From assembly GCF_039530285.1 (NCBI RefSeq), contig NZ_BAAAOK010000015.1, positions 620,001-684,000 on the forward strand: a DNA stretch of 64,000 nt, in the 5' to 3' direction. The position numbers and the translations under genes were made by a program. This DNA comes from Actinomadura_C alba. Its GTDB lineage: Bacteria > Actinomycetota > Actinomycetes > Streptosporangiales > Streptosporangiaceae. Below are positions 34,380 through 42,175 of this stretch, piece by piece. Each line of letters opens with the position of its first letter. Position 1 is the first letter of the stretch. The notes beneath the pieces are model-generated. The model ran no database searches. It had not been told where the DNA came from and worked only from the letters and a program-made list of their open reading frames with translations.

Positions 34380-35330
34380 ATGATGGGCAAGTGGACCGCG
34401 GCCGATATCCCTGATCTTTCCGGAAAGTCGGCGATAGTCACCGGCGCCAACGCCGGCCTGGGCTTCTACACCGGACTGGAACTCGCCCGCCACGGCGCGG
34501 AAGTGACCTTGGCCTGCCGGAACCGCGAGCGCGGTGAGCGCGCGCGAGCCGAGTTGCGCAGGCGGGTGCCGGCGGGTGATCTCGCGTTGCGCATTCTGGA
34601 TGTGGCGAACCTGGATTCCGTACGGGCGTTCGCCGACGAGTATCTCTCCGATCACCCTGGGCTCGACATTCTCGTCAACAACGCAGGGGTGATGGCCACC
34701 CCGTACACGCTGACGCCGGACGGGTTCGAGCTCCAGTTCGCGACCAACTATCTGGGGCATTTCGCGCTGACCGGGCTGTTGTTGCCCGCGCTCCTGGCCC
34801 GGCCGGGCGCTCGGGTCGTCAACCTCACGACCTTCGGGGTGAACTACTGGGGGAAGATCGATTTCAACAACCTCCAGGGTGAGCGGAAGTACAACAAGTC
34901 CGCGGCCTATACGCAGGCCAAGATGGCCAACCTGGTGTTCGCCAAGGAACTTTCCCGGCGCTATGCCGAACGCGGGCTGATCGGCGTGGCGGCACACCCC
35001 GGATACGCGGTGACCGACGTGCTCTACGTGGGCCCGCGGATGACCAACAACAAGATCCAGGAGTTCTGGTACCGCCTCACCACCGCGATTGTCGCCAAGC
35101 CCACCGCACAGGGCGCGTGGCCCTCCCTGTACGCCGCCTGTGCGCCCGGGGTCGAGCCCGGCGAAAGCTATGCGCCGCAGGGGCCCGGACAGATCCGGGG
35201 CCGTACCGGAAAGGTGAAGACCCCCGCGCGAGCTGAGGATCCCGTGCTGGGCCTGCGTCTGTGGGACGTCTCAGAGGACCTCACCGGCGTGTCGTACGAA
35301 CTGACCGTTCCCAAGACGAAAGGACCCTGA
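34380..35330 (+). CDS. SDR-family oxidoreductase (retinol-dehydrogenase-like), Thr in place of catalytic Ser
   Basis: 316 residues (or 315 from the second ATG), GGAGAGG site. Cofactor loop VTGANAGLG (residues ~21-29), NNAGVM (~101), and YxxxK as AAYTQAKMANLVF. The usual VSSxAH strand end reads NLTTFGVNYWG, so Thr appears in the catalytic Ser position. The ~30-residue C-terminal extension (ARAEDPVLGLRLWDVSEDLTGV) is typical of protochlorophyllide-reductase/RDH-like SDRs. It probably reduces or oxidises a tailoring intermediate. It starts a three-gene unit with the next SDR and the flavin enzyme. Confidence 0.88.
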   Translation: MMGKWTAADIPDLSGKSAIVTGANAGLGFYTGLELARHGAEVTLACRNRERGERARAELRRRVPAGDLALRILDVANLDSVRAFADEYLSDHPGLDILVNNAGVMATPYTLTPDGFELQFATNYLGHFALTGLLLPALLARPGARVVNLTTFGVNYWGKIDFNNLQGERKYNKSAAYTQAKMANLVFAKELSRRYAERGLIGVAAHPGYAVTDVLYVGPRMTNNKIQEFWYRLTTAIVAKPTAQGAWPSLYAACAPGVEPGESYAPQGPGQIRGRTGKVKTPARAEDPVLGLRLWDVSEDLTGVSYELTVPKTKGP

Positions 35331-35332
35331 GG

Positions 35333-36127
35333 ATGGGAGAACACGCACCGGCAGAGGCGCAGCCACGGGTCTTTCACGGCCAGGTGGCGCTCGTCACCGG
35401 AGCCAGCAGCGGGATAGGTGCCGCCACGGCCCGGACACTCGCCGCCCGGGGGGCCGTGGTCGCGGTGAATTACCACCGCGGCGAGACCATGGCGAAAGAG
35501 GTCGTCGAGTCGATCGAGACCGCGGGCGGCCGCGCGCTGGCGCTCCAGGCCGACGTGACCGACCGTGACCAGGTCAAGGATCTGGTGGAACGCGCCCAGA
35601 CCGAGCTTGGACCTGTCGAGATCCTGGTGACCAACGCGACCGGCCTGTACGGATTCGACGTGAAGGTCGCCCCGTTCATCGGCACCTCTGTGGAGTACAC
35701 CGAGTGGATCGTGCAGCGGCAGCTGCGGGCGGTGCTGAACCCCATCGACCTCATCCTGCCGGGAATGATCGACCGCGGGCACGGCTCCATTGTCGCTGTC
35801 GGCGCGGCGTTGTCGCGTACGCCCGCGCCCGGGTTCCTGCCGCTGAGCATGGCGAAGGCGTCCGTCGAGGCCGCGGTCAAGGTGCTCGCCCAGGAGGCCG
35901 GCCCCTATGGGGTCCGCGTCAACGGGGTGGGGCCGGGGCTGATCATCACTCGGGTCGCCGAGGGGCTCCCCGAGCAGGTCCTGCGCGCCAACGCCCAGCG
36001 CGCCTCAGTGCGGCGCAACGGCCTGCCGCAGGACGTGGCCGAGGTGATCGCCTTCCTGGCGGCCGACCCGGCCGGTTACCTCACCGGAAGCTATCTCCTT
36101 ATCGACGGCGGTACCGCGTTGGTGTGA
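35333..36127 (+). CDS. SDR-fold protein lacking the catalytic Ser and Tyr
   Basis: 264 residues, starting two bases after the previous stop. The Rossmann part is intact: GQVALVTGASSGIGAATA (residues ~16-33), LQADVTDRDQ, and the C-terminal YLTGSYLLIDGGTAL. However NNAG reads TNAT (100-103), the Ser strand reads VAVGAALS (no Ser at the expected site), and YxxxK reads LSMAK, with Leu171 where the proton-relay Tyr should be while Lys175 is kept. It may be a non-reducing SDR (cyclase, dehydratase or partner of the upstream SDR) rather than a ketoreductase. Confidence 0.88.
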   Translation: MGEHAPAEAQPRVFHGQVALVTGASSGIGAATARTLAARGAVVAVNYHRGETMAKEVVESIETAGGRALALQADVTDRDQVKDLVERAQTELGPVEILVTNATGLYGFDVKVAPFIGTSVEYTEWIVQRQLRAVLNPIDLILPGMIDRGHGSIVAVGAALSRTPAPGFLPLSMAKASVEAAVKVLAQEAGPYGVRVNGVGPGLIITRVAEGLPEQVLRANAQRASVRRNGLPQDVAEVIAFLAADPAGYLTGSYLLIDGGTALV

Positions 36128-36177
36128 CGGGCCCGATTCGAGGTGAAGCACCCGACCTGCGAAAAAGAGCGAGGCTG

Positions 36178-37833
36178 ATGCACGTGAAGGAAACCAACTG
36201 CGACGTCCTGATCATCGGGTCGGGAATCGCCGGCTCCATGCTCGGCGCCATCCTTGCCGGGAACGGCGCCAAGGTCATCCTGGTCGACGGGGTGACACAC
36301 CCCCGGTTCGCGGTGGGGGAGTCGACGATCCCGCACTTCCTCGTCCGGCTGAACATGCTGGCGGCGCGTTACCGCATCCCGGAGATCACGACGCTGGAGA
36401 GCATCCACGCGGTCGACAAGAAGATCGGCAGCACGTTCGGCATCAAGCGGCACTTCGCCTTCGTGTCGCACCGGCCGGGGGAGGAGCCCGATCCCGGAGA
36501 GACCATCCTGGCCGGAGTGCCCAGGGCGTTGTACAAGGCCACCCACATCTTCCGCCAGGACAGCGACGCCTACATGTTCCACGTCGCGATCAAGTACGGC
36601 TGTGATCCGCGCCAGAACTGGCGGGTCGCCGACGTCGACTTCGCGGCAGACGCCGTGACGGTGACCGGACAGAACGGTGAGCGCATCCGAGCGCGCTACC
36701 TGGTGGACGGGAGCGGTTTCCGCTCACCGGTCGCCGACGCGCTCGACCTGCGCGAGGACCCCTGCCGCTTCAAGACCGACACCCGGTCCATCTTCACTCA
36801 CATGGTGGACATGCCGCCCTTCGACGACATGGTGGACTGGCCGAAGGAGCAGCGCCCGCCGCTGCGCTGGCATGACGGCACCCTTCACCACACCTTCGAC
36901 CGGGGGTTCTTCTGGATCATCCCGTTCGACAACCACAAGAAGTCGACCAACCCGCTCTGCAGCGTGGGCCTGGTCCTCGACAACCGTGTCCACCCCAAGC
37001 CGGACGACATGACAGCGGAGGAGGAGTTCTTCTCCTATGTCAACAGGTTTCCGGCCGTGGCACGGCATTTCCGGGGTGCGCGCCGCGTCCGGGAATGGGT
37101 GTCGACCGGCCGATTGCAATATTCCGCCAAGAAGACCGTCGGGCACCGCTGGTGCATGATGTCGCACGCCGCCGGGTTCATCGATCCGCTCTTCTCGCGG
37201 GGGATGTCCAACACGGTGGAGGTCATCGACGCGGTGGCATGGCGGATCCTGGAGTCGCTGGAGGACGACGACTTCTCCGAGGAGAGGTACGAGTTCGTCG
37301 AGCGGCTTCAGCAGGGCCTGCTCGACTACAACGACGATCTATGCAACGTCGCATTCATCTCCTTCCCGCATTTTCCCCTGTGGGACGCGATCTTCCGCAT
37401 CTGGGGCTTCAGCTCGAACTACGGCGCGATGCGGCTGAGCCGGGCCCAGCTCCAGTACAAGCTCAGCGGTGACGACGCCGTTTACAAGGCCCTGGAGGAT
37501 GCCCCGAACGCCGGTTTCTGGTGGCCGGACGAGCCCGAGACCAAGGCCATGTGGGACACCATGGTCGAGACGGTCGAGAAGTTCGATGTAGGCGAGATCT
37601 CGGCCGACGCCGCCGCCCGCTCGATCCTCCGGATGGTGATGGAGTCCGAGCTGCCCCCCGCCGCATTCGGTTACAAGGACCCTGACAACCACAACCTGCA
37701 CCCGACGACGGTGGATCTCGCCAAGTTCCTGTTCTGGGCCATCCGGAGCGGTCCGCCCAGTGCGAAAGAACTCGCCTCCGGCACCCTTCAGGCCATCGGC
37801 CGGGCGGCGCTGCGGCGCAAGAAGATCGCCTGA
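36178..37833 (+). CDS. Flavin-dependent halogenase-like / FAD oxidoreductase
   Basis: 551 residues from ATG 36178. FAD loop LIIGSGIAGSMLGAILAGNG (residues ~12-30), GESTIPHF (~48-55), a KKIGSTF block with Lys81/Lys82 where variant-B halogenases hold the active-site Lys, DGSGFRSPVAD, and the halogenase-type FIDPLFSRGMSNTVEVIDAVAW. The halogenase WxWxIP motif appears as FFWIIP, so the first Trp is Phe. It is most like the FADH2-dependent phenol halogenase superfamily, which also contains plain monooxygenases. The flavin reductase at 40640 could supply FADH2. Substrate and halogenation are unproven. Confidence 0.8.
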   Translation: MHVKETNCDVLIIGSGIAGSMLGAILAGNGAKVILVDGVTHPRFAVGESTIPHFLVRLNMLAARYRIPEITTLESIHAVDKKIGSTFGIKRHFAFVSHRPGEEPDPGETILAGVPRALYKATHIFRQDSDAYMFHVAIKYGCDPRQNWRVADVDFAADAVTVTGQNGERIRARYLVDGSGFRSPVADALDLREDPCRFKTDTRSIFTHMVDMPPFDDMVDWPKEQRPPLRWHDGTLHHTFDRGFFWIIPFDNHKKSTNPLCSVGLVLDNRVHPKPDDMTAEEEFFSYVNRFPAVARHFRGARRVREWVSTGRLQYSAKKTVGHRWCMMSHAAGFIDPLFSRGMSNTVEVIDAVAWRILESLEDDDFSEERYEFVERLQQGLLDYNDDLCNVAFISFPHFPLWDAIFRIWGFSSNYGAMRLSRAQLQYKLSGDDAVYKALEDAPNAGFWWPDEPETKAMWDTMVETVEKFDVGEISADAAARSILRMVMESELPPAAFGYKDPDNHNLHPTTVDLAKFLFWAIRSGPPSAKELASGTLQAIGRAALRRKKIA

Positions 37834-37850
37834 GTCGCGGACGACGCCAC

Positions 37851-37884
37851 AGAGCCGGCCGTTCCCTTGGGGACGGCCGGCTCT
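37851..37884. terminator. Bidirectional hairpin terminator
   Basis: Arms 37851-37866 (agagccggccgttccc) and 37869-37884 are complementary in 15 of 16 positions. They lie between the flavin enzyme stop (37833) and the convergent SRPBCC gene stop (37908), so the structure can stop transcription from both sides. Confidence 0.8.
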
Positions 37885-37907
37885 CCGGCTCTCGGCGGTG
37901 GTGTTGA

Positions 37908-38345
37908 TCAGCCGTTCTCGCACTGCTTCTTGAGAGCCTCGTTGAGGTTGTGGAAGTCTCGCTCGGTCTTGGCCAGAAGCCCGCCGATGATCGGGACCAA
38001 TACGCCGGAGAACTGCTCTGAATGGACTAGGCGGGTCCCGCCGTCGGTGGCGGAAAGTCGGAATTCGTGGCGGCCTGCGACCAATCCTGGAATGGGAATG
38101 AGACGCGCCGACCAGCGCAACACCTGGTTTGGGACGGCCGCGAGCAGCGTCGCTTTGTTGGTCGCGCTCCACCCGGCCGAGGAGCGGATCTTCAGGATGA
38201 CCTTGGCGCCCGGCGTGGGCGTTCCGGTCACCCGCACGATGAAGGGGTTCCACTCGGGATACGAGCCGAAGTCGGTGAGCACCTCCCACACCCGGTCCGG
38301 GGTCGCCTCGATGTCGATGGCGGTTTCGACCTCTCGCGTCAGCAT
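37908..38345 (-). CDS. SRPBCC (START-like) domain protein
   Basis: 145 residues. Helix-grip features: VETAIDIEATPDRVWEVLTDFGSYPEWNPFIVRVTG at the start, then ILKIRSSAGW, VLRWSARLIPIPGLVAGRHEFRLS, TRLVHSEQFSGVLVPI and a C-terminal helix DFHNLNEALKKQCE. It belongs to the Polyketide_cyc2 group, more general than the TcmN-type aromatase at 24516. It could bind a hydrophobic intermediate or act as a late cyclase. It is transcribed alone, divergent from the cupin gene. Confidence 0.82.
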   Translation of the reverse strand: MLTREVETAIDIEATPDRVWEVLTDFGSYPEWNPFIVRVTGTPTPGAKVILKIRSSAGWSATNKATLLAAVPNQVLRWSARLIPIPGLVAGRHEFRLSATDGGTRLVHSEQFSGVLVPIIGGLLAKTERDFHNLNEALKKQCENG

Positions 38346-38496
38346 GGAGCTCCCTCTCGCTCGGTGCCGTTTGCGAGAACGGTCTCCCTAACGGCTTGAG
38401 GCCGGCTGGAAGTCTGCTGGTGAGACGGTACGGATAAAGCACCGGCAAGGCGGCAGAAAAATGGCCTTAAGGGGTTCTGATATTGACATCTTGAGT

Positions 38497-38510
38497 GGGT
38501 CGTACGATCC
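38497..38510. promoter_or_regulatory. Palindrome in the cupin/SRPBCC divergent promoter
   Basis: gggtcgtacgatcc is symmetric except for one pair, with a perfect tcgtacga core. It is flanked by TTGACA (38483-38488) and an A/T-rich ttatttaaacaattc on the cupin side, consistent with a promoter and an overlapping operator, for example of the TetR type. No TetR gene is in the window. Confidence 0.4.
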
Positions 38511-38545
38511 TTATTTAAACAATTCATGGAATGGATGGTGGGTCG

Positions 38546-39061
38546 ATGACGCACACCCCAGGAAGAATCGTCTCGCGTGACGCGGTGGCACCGGTCCACT
38601 GGATGGGTGAGGAGGGCCGGTTCCTGCTGCGCAGCGAGGACACCGGCGGCCTTTACACCTTCTTCGAGGTGACCACCTCCCCGGGAGGCGGCCCGCCGCT
38701 GCACATCCATGAGGACGCGGACGAGGCGTTCTATGTCATCGCGGGACGCTACGCGATCCATCTCGGTGATGAGGAGCACGAGGCGCCGGCAGGCTGTCTC
38801 GTGTACGGACCGCGCGGCGTGCCCCACAAGTTCCGCAACATCTCCGGCGGCCCGAGCAAGTTGCTGGTGATAGCGACCCCGGGTGGGGTGGAAGGCTTCT
38901 TCGAGGGGCTCAGCGGACTCATGGCGGCCGGCGCGCCGCCCGCTGCATCCGACATGATCGAGTTGGCCGCCGCGTTCCGCGTCCAGGGACTCGAACCGGT
39001 CGGGCCACCGCCGGGTGTTCCCGGACGGCCGCCGGGGACGTCCGGCCGTGGCGTCCGGTGA
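38546..39061 (+). CDS. Cupin-domain protein
   Basis: 171 residues from ATG 38546 (GGTGGG just upstream). Single cupin with metal-ligand motif 1 as PPLHIHEDADEAFYVIAGRYAIHLG (His, His, Glu) and motif 2 GCLVYGPRGVPHKFRN. A Pro/Gly-rich tail (GPPPGVPGRPPGTSGRG) ends the protein. Cupins in aromatic polyketide clusters act as cyclases (TcmJ/RemF-like) or dioxygenases; which applies is unclear. It is followed 4 bp later by a SnoaL-like gene. Confidence 0.85.
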   Translation: MTHTPGRIVSRDAVAPVHWMGEEGRFLLRSEDTGGLYTFFEVTTSPGGGPPLHIHEDADEAFYVIAGRYAIHLGDEEHEAPAGCLVYGPRGVPHKFRNISGGPSKLLVIATPGGVEGFFEGLSGLMAAGAPPAASDMIELAAAFRVQGLEPVGPPPGVPGRPPGTSGRGVR

Positions 39062-39065
39062 GCGG

Positions 39066-39461
39066 GTGAGCCCCGAGGAGCGGAACAAGGCGCTGGCTCG
39101 GCGCTGGCTCGACGAAGGCTGGTGCCGGGGCGAGCTGGATCTGGCGTACCAGATCTTCGCATCGGGTTTCGTGATGCGGGGGCGGCGCGTCGGGCCCGAG
39201 GGGCCCAGGCAGAGCGCACGGCTGATCCGTGCCGCCTTCGGCGAGTTGTCGGTCGAAGTCGGCCTCCAGGTCGCCCAAGGCGATCAGGTCGCCACTCACT
39301 ACACCGCCCGGGGGCGGCATGTGGCCGAGTACCGCGGCATCCCTCCGACCGGGCGCTCGGCGGTCGCCTCCGGCATCCAGATCTGGACCGTGCGCGGCGG
39401 GCTTGTCGTCGCGGATCTGAACGTCTTCGACGAGTGGGGCCTGGTCTCCCAGCTCCGCTGA
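39066..39461 (+). CDS. SnoaL-like ester cyclase family protein
   Basis: 131 residues from GTG 39066; GTG 39048, overlapping the cupin gene, is an alternative since neither has a strong ribosome site. NTF2-fold pattern: SPEERNKALARRWLDEGW, LAYQIFASGFVMRG, GDQVATHYTARGRHVAEYRGIPPTGR and IQIWTVRGGLVVADLNVFDEWGLVSQL. Members close the last ring of anthracyclines or hydroxylate aromatic rings (SnoaL, AknV types). It is a second paralogue of the 33723-34205 protein, without its Gly-Pro tail. Confidence 0.82.
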   Translation: MSPEERNKALARRWLDEGWCRGELDLAYQIFASGFVMRGRRVGPEGPRQSARLIRAAFGELSVEVGLQVAQGDQVATHYTARGRHVAEYRGIPPTGRSAVASGIQIWTVRGGLVVADLNVFDEWGLVSQLR

Positions 39462-39468
39462 TCCTCAA

Positions 39469-39512
39469 ACGGCCCGAGCCGGCTCCGCGGAAGCGAAGCC
39501 GGCTCGGGCCGT
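39469..39512. terminator. Perfect 16-bp-arm bidirectional terminator
   Basis: acggcccgagccggct (39469-39484) and its exact reverse complement (39497-39512) flank a 12-base loop between the convergent SnoaL-like and methyltransferase genes. Arm length and position make it a confident bidirectional terminator. Confidence 0.88.
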
Positions 39513-39529
39513 CGTGCGGGCGGTCGCGA

Positions 39530-40585
39530 TCACATGGGCTTGCGGCCGATGACGACCGTGTGCCCGTCGTAGTCCTTAAGCGGAACGGCCACGATGTCCA
39601 CGAAGCCCGCTTCCCGCATCCACTCCCGGCACTCGGACCCGAGATAGCCGGAGCCACCGACGCTGAGCGTCATGGCCAAGCTGAGCAACAACGGGTTCAG
39701 CCTGCTCCGCTCCTCGTCCATCATCAGGTCGTAGACCATGAAGGCGCCACCGGGCCGCACGGCGTCGAACGCCTTGCTGATCACGGTCCTGCGCTGCTCG
39801 GCGGTCCAGTTGTGCAGCGCGTGGCCGCACAGCAGCGCCTCGCCCTCGGGCAACGGGTCGTCGAACCAGTCCCCGCCCTGGTAGCGCGCGCGATCCTGGA
39901 CCCCGAGCCGAGCCATGTGCTCGGCGAAGAGTGGTTCGAGCGGCGGCATGTCGAAGACCGTGCCGGTCAGGTGCGGGTGGGCCTGGAGCAGGATGCCCGC
40001 GACGTTGCCGCGGGCCCCGCCCAGGTCCACGATCTTCGTCCACCGGCTCCAGTCGATCTGTCGGCTGAGCTCCCAGGCGATCTCGCTGCTGAGCGCGTCC
40101 TGTGCCTCGATGAACATGCGCTGCAGGTTCGGGTCCGCGTAGGTCTGCTCAAAGAACTCCGCGCCTTCGCCCTCCGGTGCGTCCTGCTGCGGCGGGTGGG
40201 GGATCTGCGGCTTGCCGGTGCGCAGCACCTCGCTGAGCCCCTCCCAGGTCGGCCGCATGAACCGATCGACGAACCCGAGGTAGGTGCCCATGTAGTAGCG
40301 CTTGTCGGGGACGAGATAGTAGTCGGCCTCCGCGCTGTTGCGGTATCGGTCGCCGTCCCGTTCGAGCAGGTCCATCGCGACGAGCGCGTCGAGGAAGACG
40401 GGGAAGGCGGATGACTGCACGCCGAGCTTGTCGGCGAGCTCCCCGGCCGTCGCCGGGCCCTCGCCCAGCTGGGCGAACACGCCCAGGTCGGAGGCGCTGA
40501 GGATCACCTTCGAGTGCCAGAACGCGGTGCTCAGACGGTAGATCTTCGCAGGGGGAAATGGCGGAGCGTGGGTGGGTGTGGTCAT
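39530..40585 (-). CDS. O-methyltransferase (dimeric, small-molecule type)
   Basis: 351 residues, AAGGAGATG site. An N-terminal winged-helix dimerisation region (KVILSASDLGVFAQLGEGPATAGELADKLGV) is followed by the SAM domain with VDLGGARGNVAGILLQAHP, GTVFDMPPLEPL, GGDWFDDPLPEGEALLCGHALHNW and the late GGAFMVYDLMM. This architecture is shared with TcmO/DnrK/plant-like O-methyltransferases of aromatic polyketides. It methylates a phenolic or carboxyl oxygen. It is the second gene of a two-gene minus-strand operon behind the flavin reductase. Confidence 0.92.
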   Translation of the reverse strand: MTTPTHAPPFPPAKIYRLSTAFWHSKVILSASDLGVFAQLGEGPATAGELADKLGVQSSAFPVFLDALVAMDLLERDGDRYRNSAEADYYLVPDKRYYMGTYLGFVDRFMRPTWEGLSEVLRTGKPQIPHPPQQDAPEGEGAEFFEQTYADPNLQRMFIEAQDALSSEIAWELSRQIDWSRWTKIVDLGGARGNVAGILLQAHPHLTGTVFDMPPLEPLFAEHMARLGVQDRARYQGGDWFDDPLPEGEALLCGHALHNWTAEQRRTVISKAFDAVRPGGAFMVYDLMMDEERSRLNPLLLSLAMTLSVGGSGYLGSECREWMREAGFVDIVAVPLKDYDGHTVVIGRKPM

Positions 40586-40639
40586 GGGACATCTCCTTAC
40601 CTCGGTTTGGCCGGGACGACGTACGGATGTCGGGGCCCG

Positions 40640-41182
40640 CTACTCGCGCCAGGCGGTCCACCACTCGAGTTCGGTGTTCAGGGAGCGGTAGCCGCCGGCG
40701 TAGAAGACCAGCGGCTGGGTCTGGTCGTCAGGGTCGAACTCGAGGGCGGCGACACGGCCGATGATGACGTCGTGATCGCCCGCGGGGATCCGCTGAGGCT
40801 CGTCACATTCGAACGCCGCCAGCGCGTGGCGCAGCAGCGGAACGCCGGTGCGCCCGGGCCTGGGCTCGCCCTCGGCGAACCGGTCGAATCCTGGGCGGGC
40901 GAAACGCCAGGAGACGGCGGTCTGATTCTCCCGCAGGATGCTCACGCCGAAGGCATGGGCCGACGCGAAGGTCGGGTACAGGCAGGACCGGTGGCCGACG
41001 CAGAACAGCACCAGGGGCGGATCGAGCGAGACCGAGGTGAAGGAGTTCACGGTCATCCCGACGGGCGTGCCTTCCGGGCTCATCGCTGTCACCACGGCGA
41101 TTCCGGTGGCGAACCTGCCGAGCGCCGACCTGAGGAGACGCGCCTCGGCCGGGTCCATCGTTCGCGTTTCAGGGCTTCGCAT
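40640..41182 (-). CDS. Flavin reductase (NADH:FMN/FAD, HpaC/ActVB-like)
   Basis: 180 residues from the ATG ending at 41182 (GGGGAGG nearby); ATG at 41158 is an alternative. Flavin_Reduct domain: LGRFATGIAVVTAMSPEGTPVGMTVNSFTSVSLDPPLVLFCVGH in substance, then SWRFARPGFDRF, and the late DHDVIIGRVAAL plus LVFYAGGYRSL. It delivers reduced flavin to a two-component oxygenase. The plausible partner in this cluster is the halogenase-like protein at 36178, since class A hydroxylases reduce their own flavin. Confidence 0.92.
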   Translation of the reverse strand: MRSPETRTMDPAEARLLRSALGRFATGIAVVTAMSPEGTPVGMTVNSFTSVSLDPPLVLFCVGHRSCLYPTFASAHAFGVSILRENQTAVSWRFARPGFDRFAEGEPRPGRTGVPLLRHALAAFECDEPQRIPAGDHDVIIGRVAALEFDPDDQTQPLVFYAGGYRSLNTELEWWTAWRE

Positions 41183-41402
41183 GGCCTCCCCGTTCCCGGC
41201 ATCGTTTCCGGGTGTCCTCAGCAGTCTCCGGCGGACTGCTCGAGAACCACTCGGGGGCGGCTGTGGACGGAGCCACGGCCTCGACCGCCCGGTGGGCGGC
41301 ACTTCCAGCGCTCATGCAGCGCGGGTCAAGCGGCAGGCCTCAGCCTGGGGCGGTGATCTCACCGGTACCGAGAGACGGGCCGGTTCCCTGGGAGGAGCGC
41401 AC

Positions 41403-41723
41403 ATGCACCGAACTCTGATCGTGGCCAGGATGGCGCCGGATCAGGCGGACTCGGTGGCGAGCCTGTTCGCCGAGTCCGACTCCACCGAGTTGCCCCACCT
41501 GATCGGTGTCGCCAGGCGAACCCTCTTCCGCTTCCACGACCTCTACTTCCACCTGGTCGAGGCGGACGGCGACATCACCCCGAACCTCTACGAGGCGCGG
41601 CACAACCCGCTGTACACCGACCTCAGCGAGCGGCTCACCGCACACGTCCGGCCCTACGACCCGAATTGGAAAGAGCCCAAGGACGCCATGGCTGAGCCCT
41701 TCTACACCTGGACTTCGAGCTGA
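41403..41723 (+). CDS. TcmI-family polyketide cyclase
   Basis: 106 residues with GGAGGAG before the ATG. Ferredoxin-like dimer of the TcmI/SnoaW type: HRTLIVARMAPDQADSVASLFAESD, ELPHLIGVARRTLFRFHDLYFHLVEAD, and the conserved LYTDLSERLTAHVRPYDP. TcmI closes the fourth ring of tetracenomycin. It begins the four-gene unit cyclase-cupin-KS-alpha-KS-beta, transcribed away from the flavin reductase across a 220-bp divergent promoter. Confidence 0.92.
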   Translation: MHRTLIVARMAPDQADSVASLFAESDSTELPHLIGVARRTLFRFHDLYFHLVEADGDITPNLYEARHNPLYTDLSERLTAHVRPYDPNWKEPKDAMAEPFYTWTSS

Positions 41724-41755
41724 CGTCCATGCCCTCTGCCCAAGGAGGAATTCCC

Positions 41756-42175
41756 GTGTCCACACCACGAACCCAGAAGTTCACGGCGCAGGACGTCGCG
41801 CCCAACCGTCGCCGGGGCGGGGACATCCGTGTCCTGCTGAGCCCCAAGACCGTGAAGTCCACCTCCGGGTTCATGGGCGTGTTGACGCTCGAACCGGGTG
41901 AGTACGTTTCTGAGCACCGGCACCCGTACTCCGAGGAGTTCCTTTACGTGGTCCGCGGTTCGATGCTCCTGACGGTCGAAGACGAGCCTGTCCGGCTCGG
42001 TGCGGGCGACTCCGTCATGGTGGCGATCGACGACCGGCACCGGCTGGAGAACGACGGGGCGGAACCGGCCTTCGTGGTCTTCCACCTCAGTCCACTGGCG
42101 CCCCGGCCCGAGCTCGGCCATGTCGACACCGAGCCCCTGCCGGCCCCCGACCAGGTCGTCCCGGAGGTCGGGTGA
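41756..42175 (+). CDS. Cupin-type polyketide cyclase (TcmJ/RemF-like)
   Basis: 139 residues from GTG 41756, with a textbook AAGGAGG. Single cupin: motif 1 GEYVSEHRHPYSEEFLYVVRGSM (two His and Glu ligands), motif 2 GAGDSVMVAIDDRHRLEN. Homologues sit directly before KS-alpha in tetracenomycin and resistomycin clusters and assist ring closure. Here too it overlaps KS-alpha (GTGA). It is a paralogue of the 38546 cupin but closer to the PKS-linked group. Confidence 0.88.
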   Translation: MSTPRTQKFTAQDVAPNRRRGGDIRVLLSPKTVKSTSGFMGVLTLEPGEYVSEHRHPYSEEFLYVVRGSMLLTVEDEPVRLGAGDSVMVAIDDRHRLENDGAEPAFVVFHLSPLAPRPELGHVDTEPLPAPDQVVPEVG

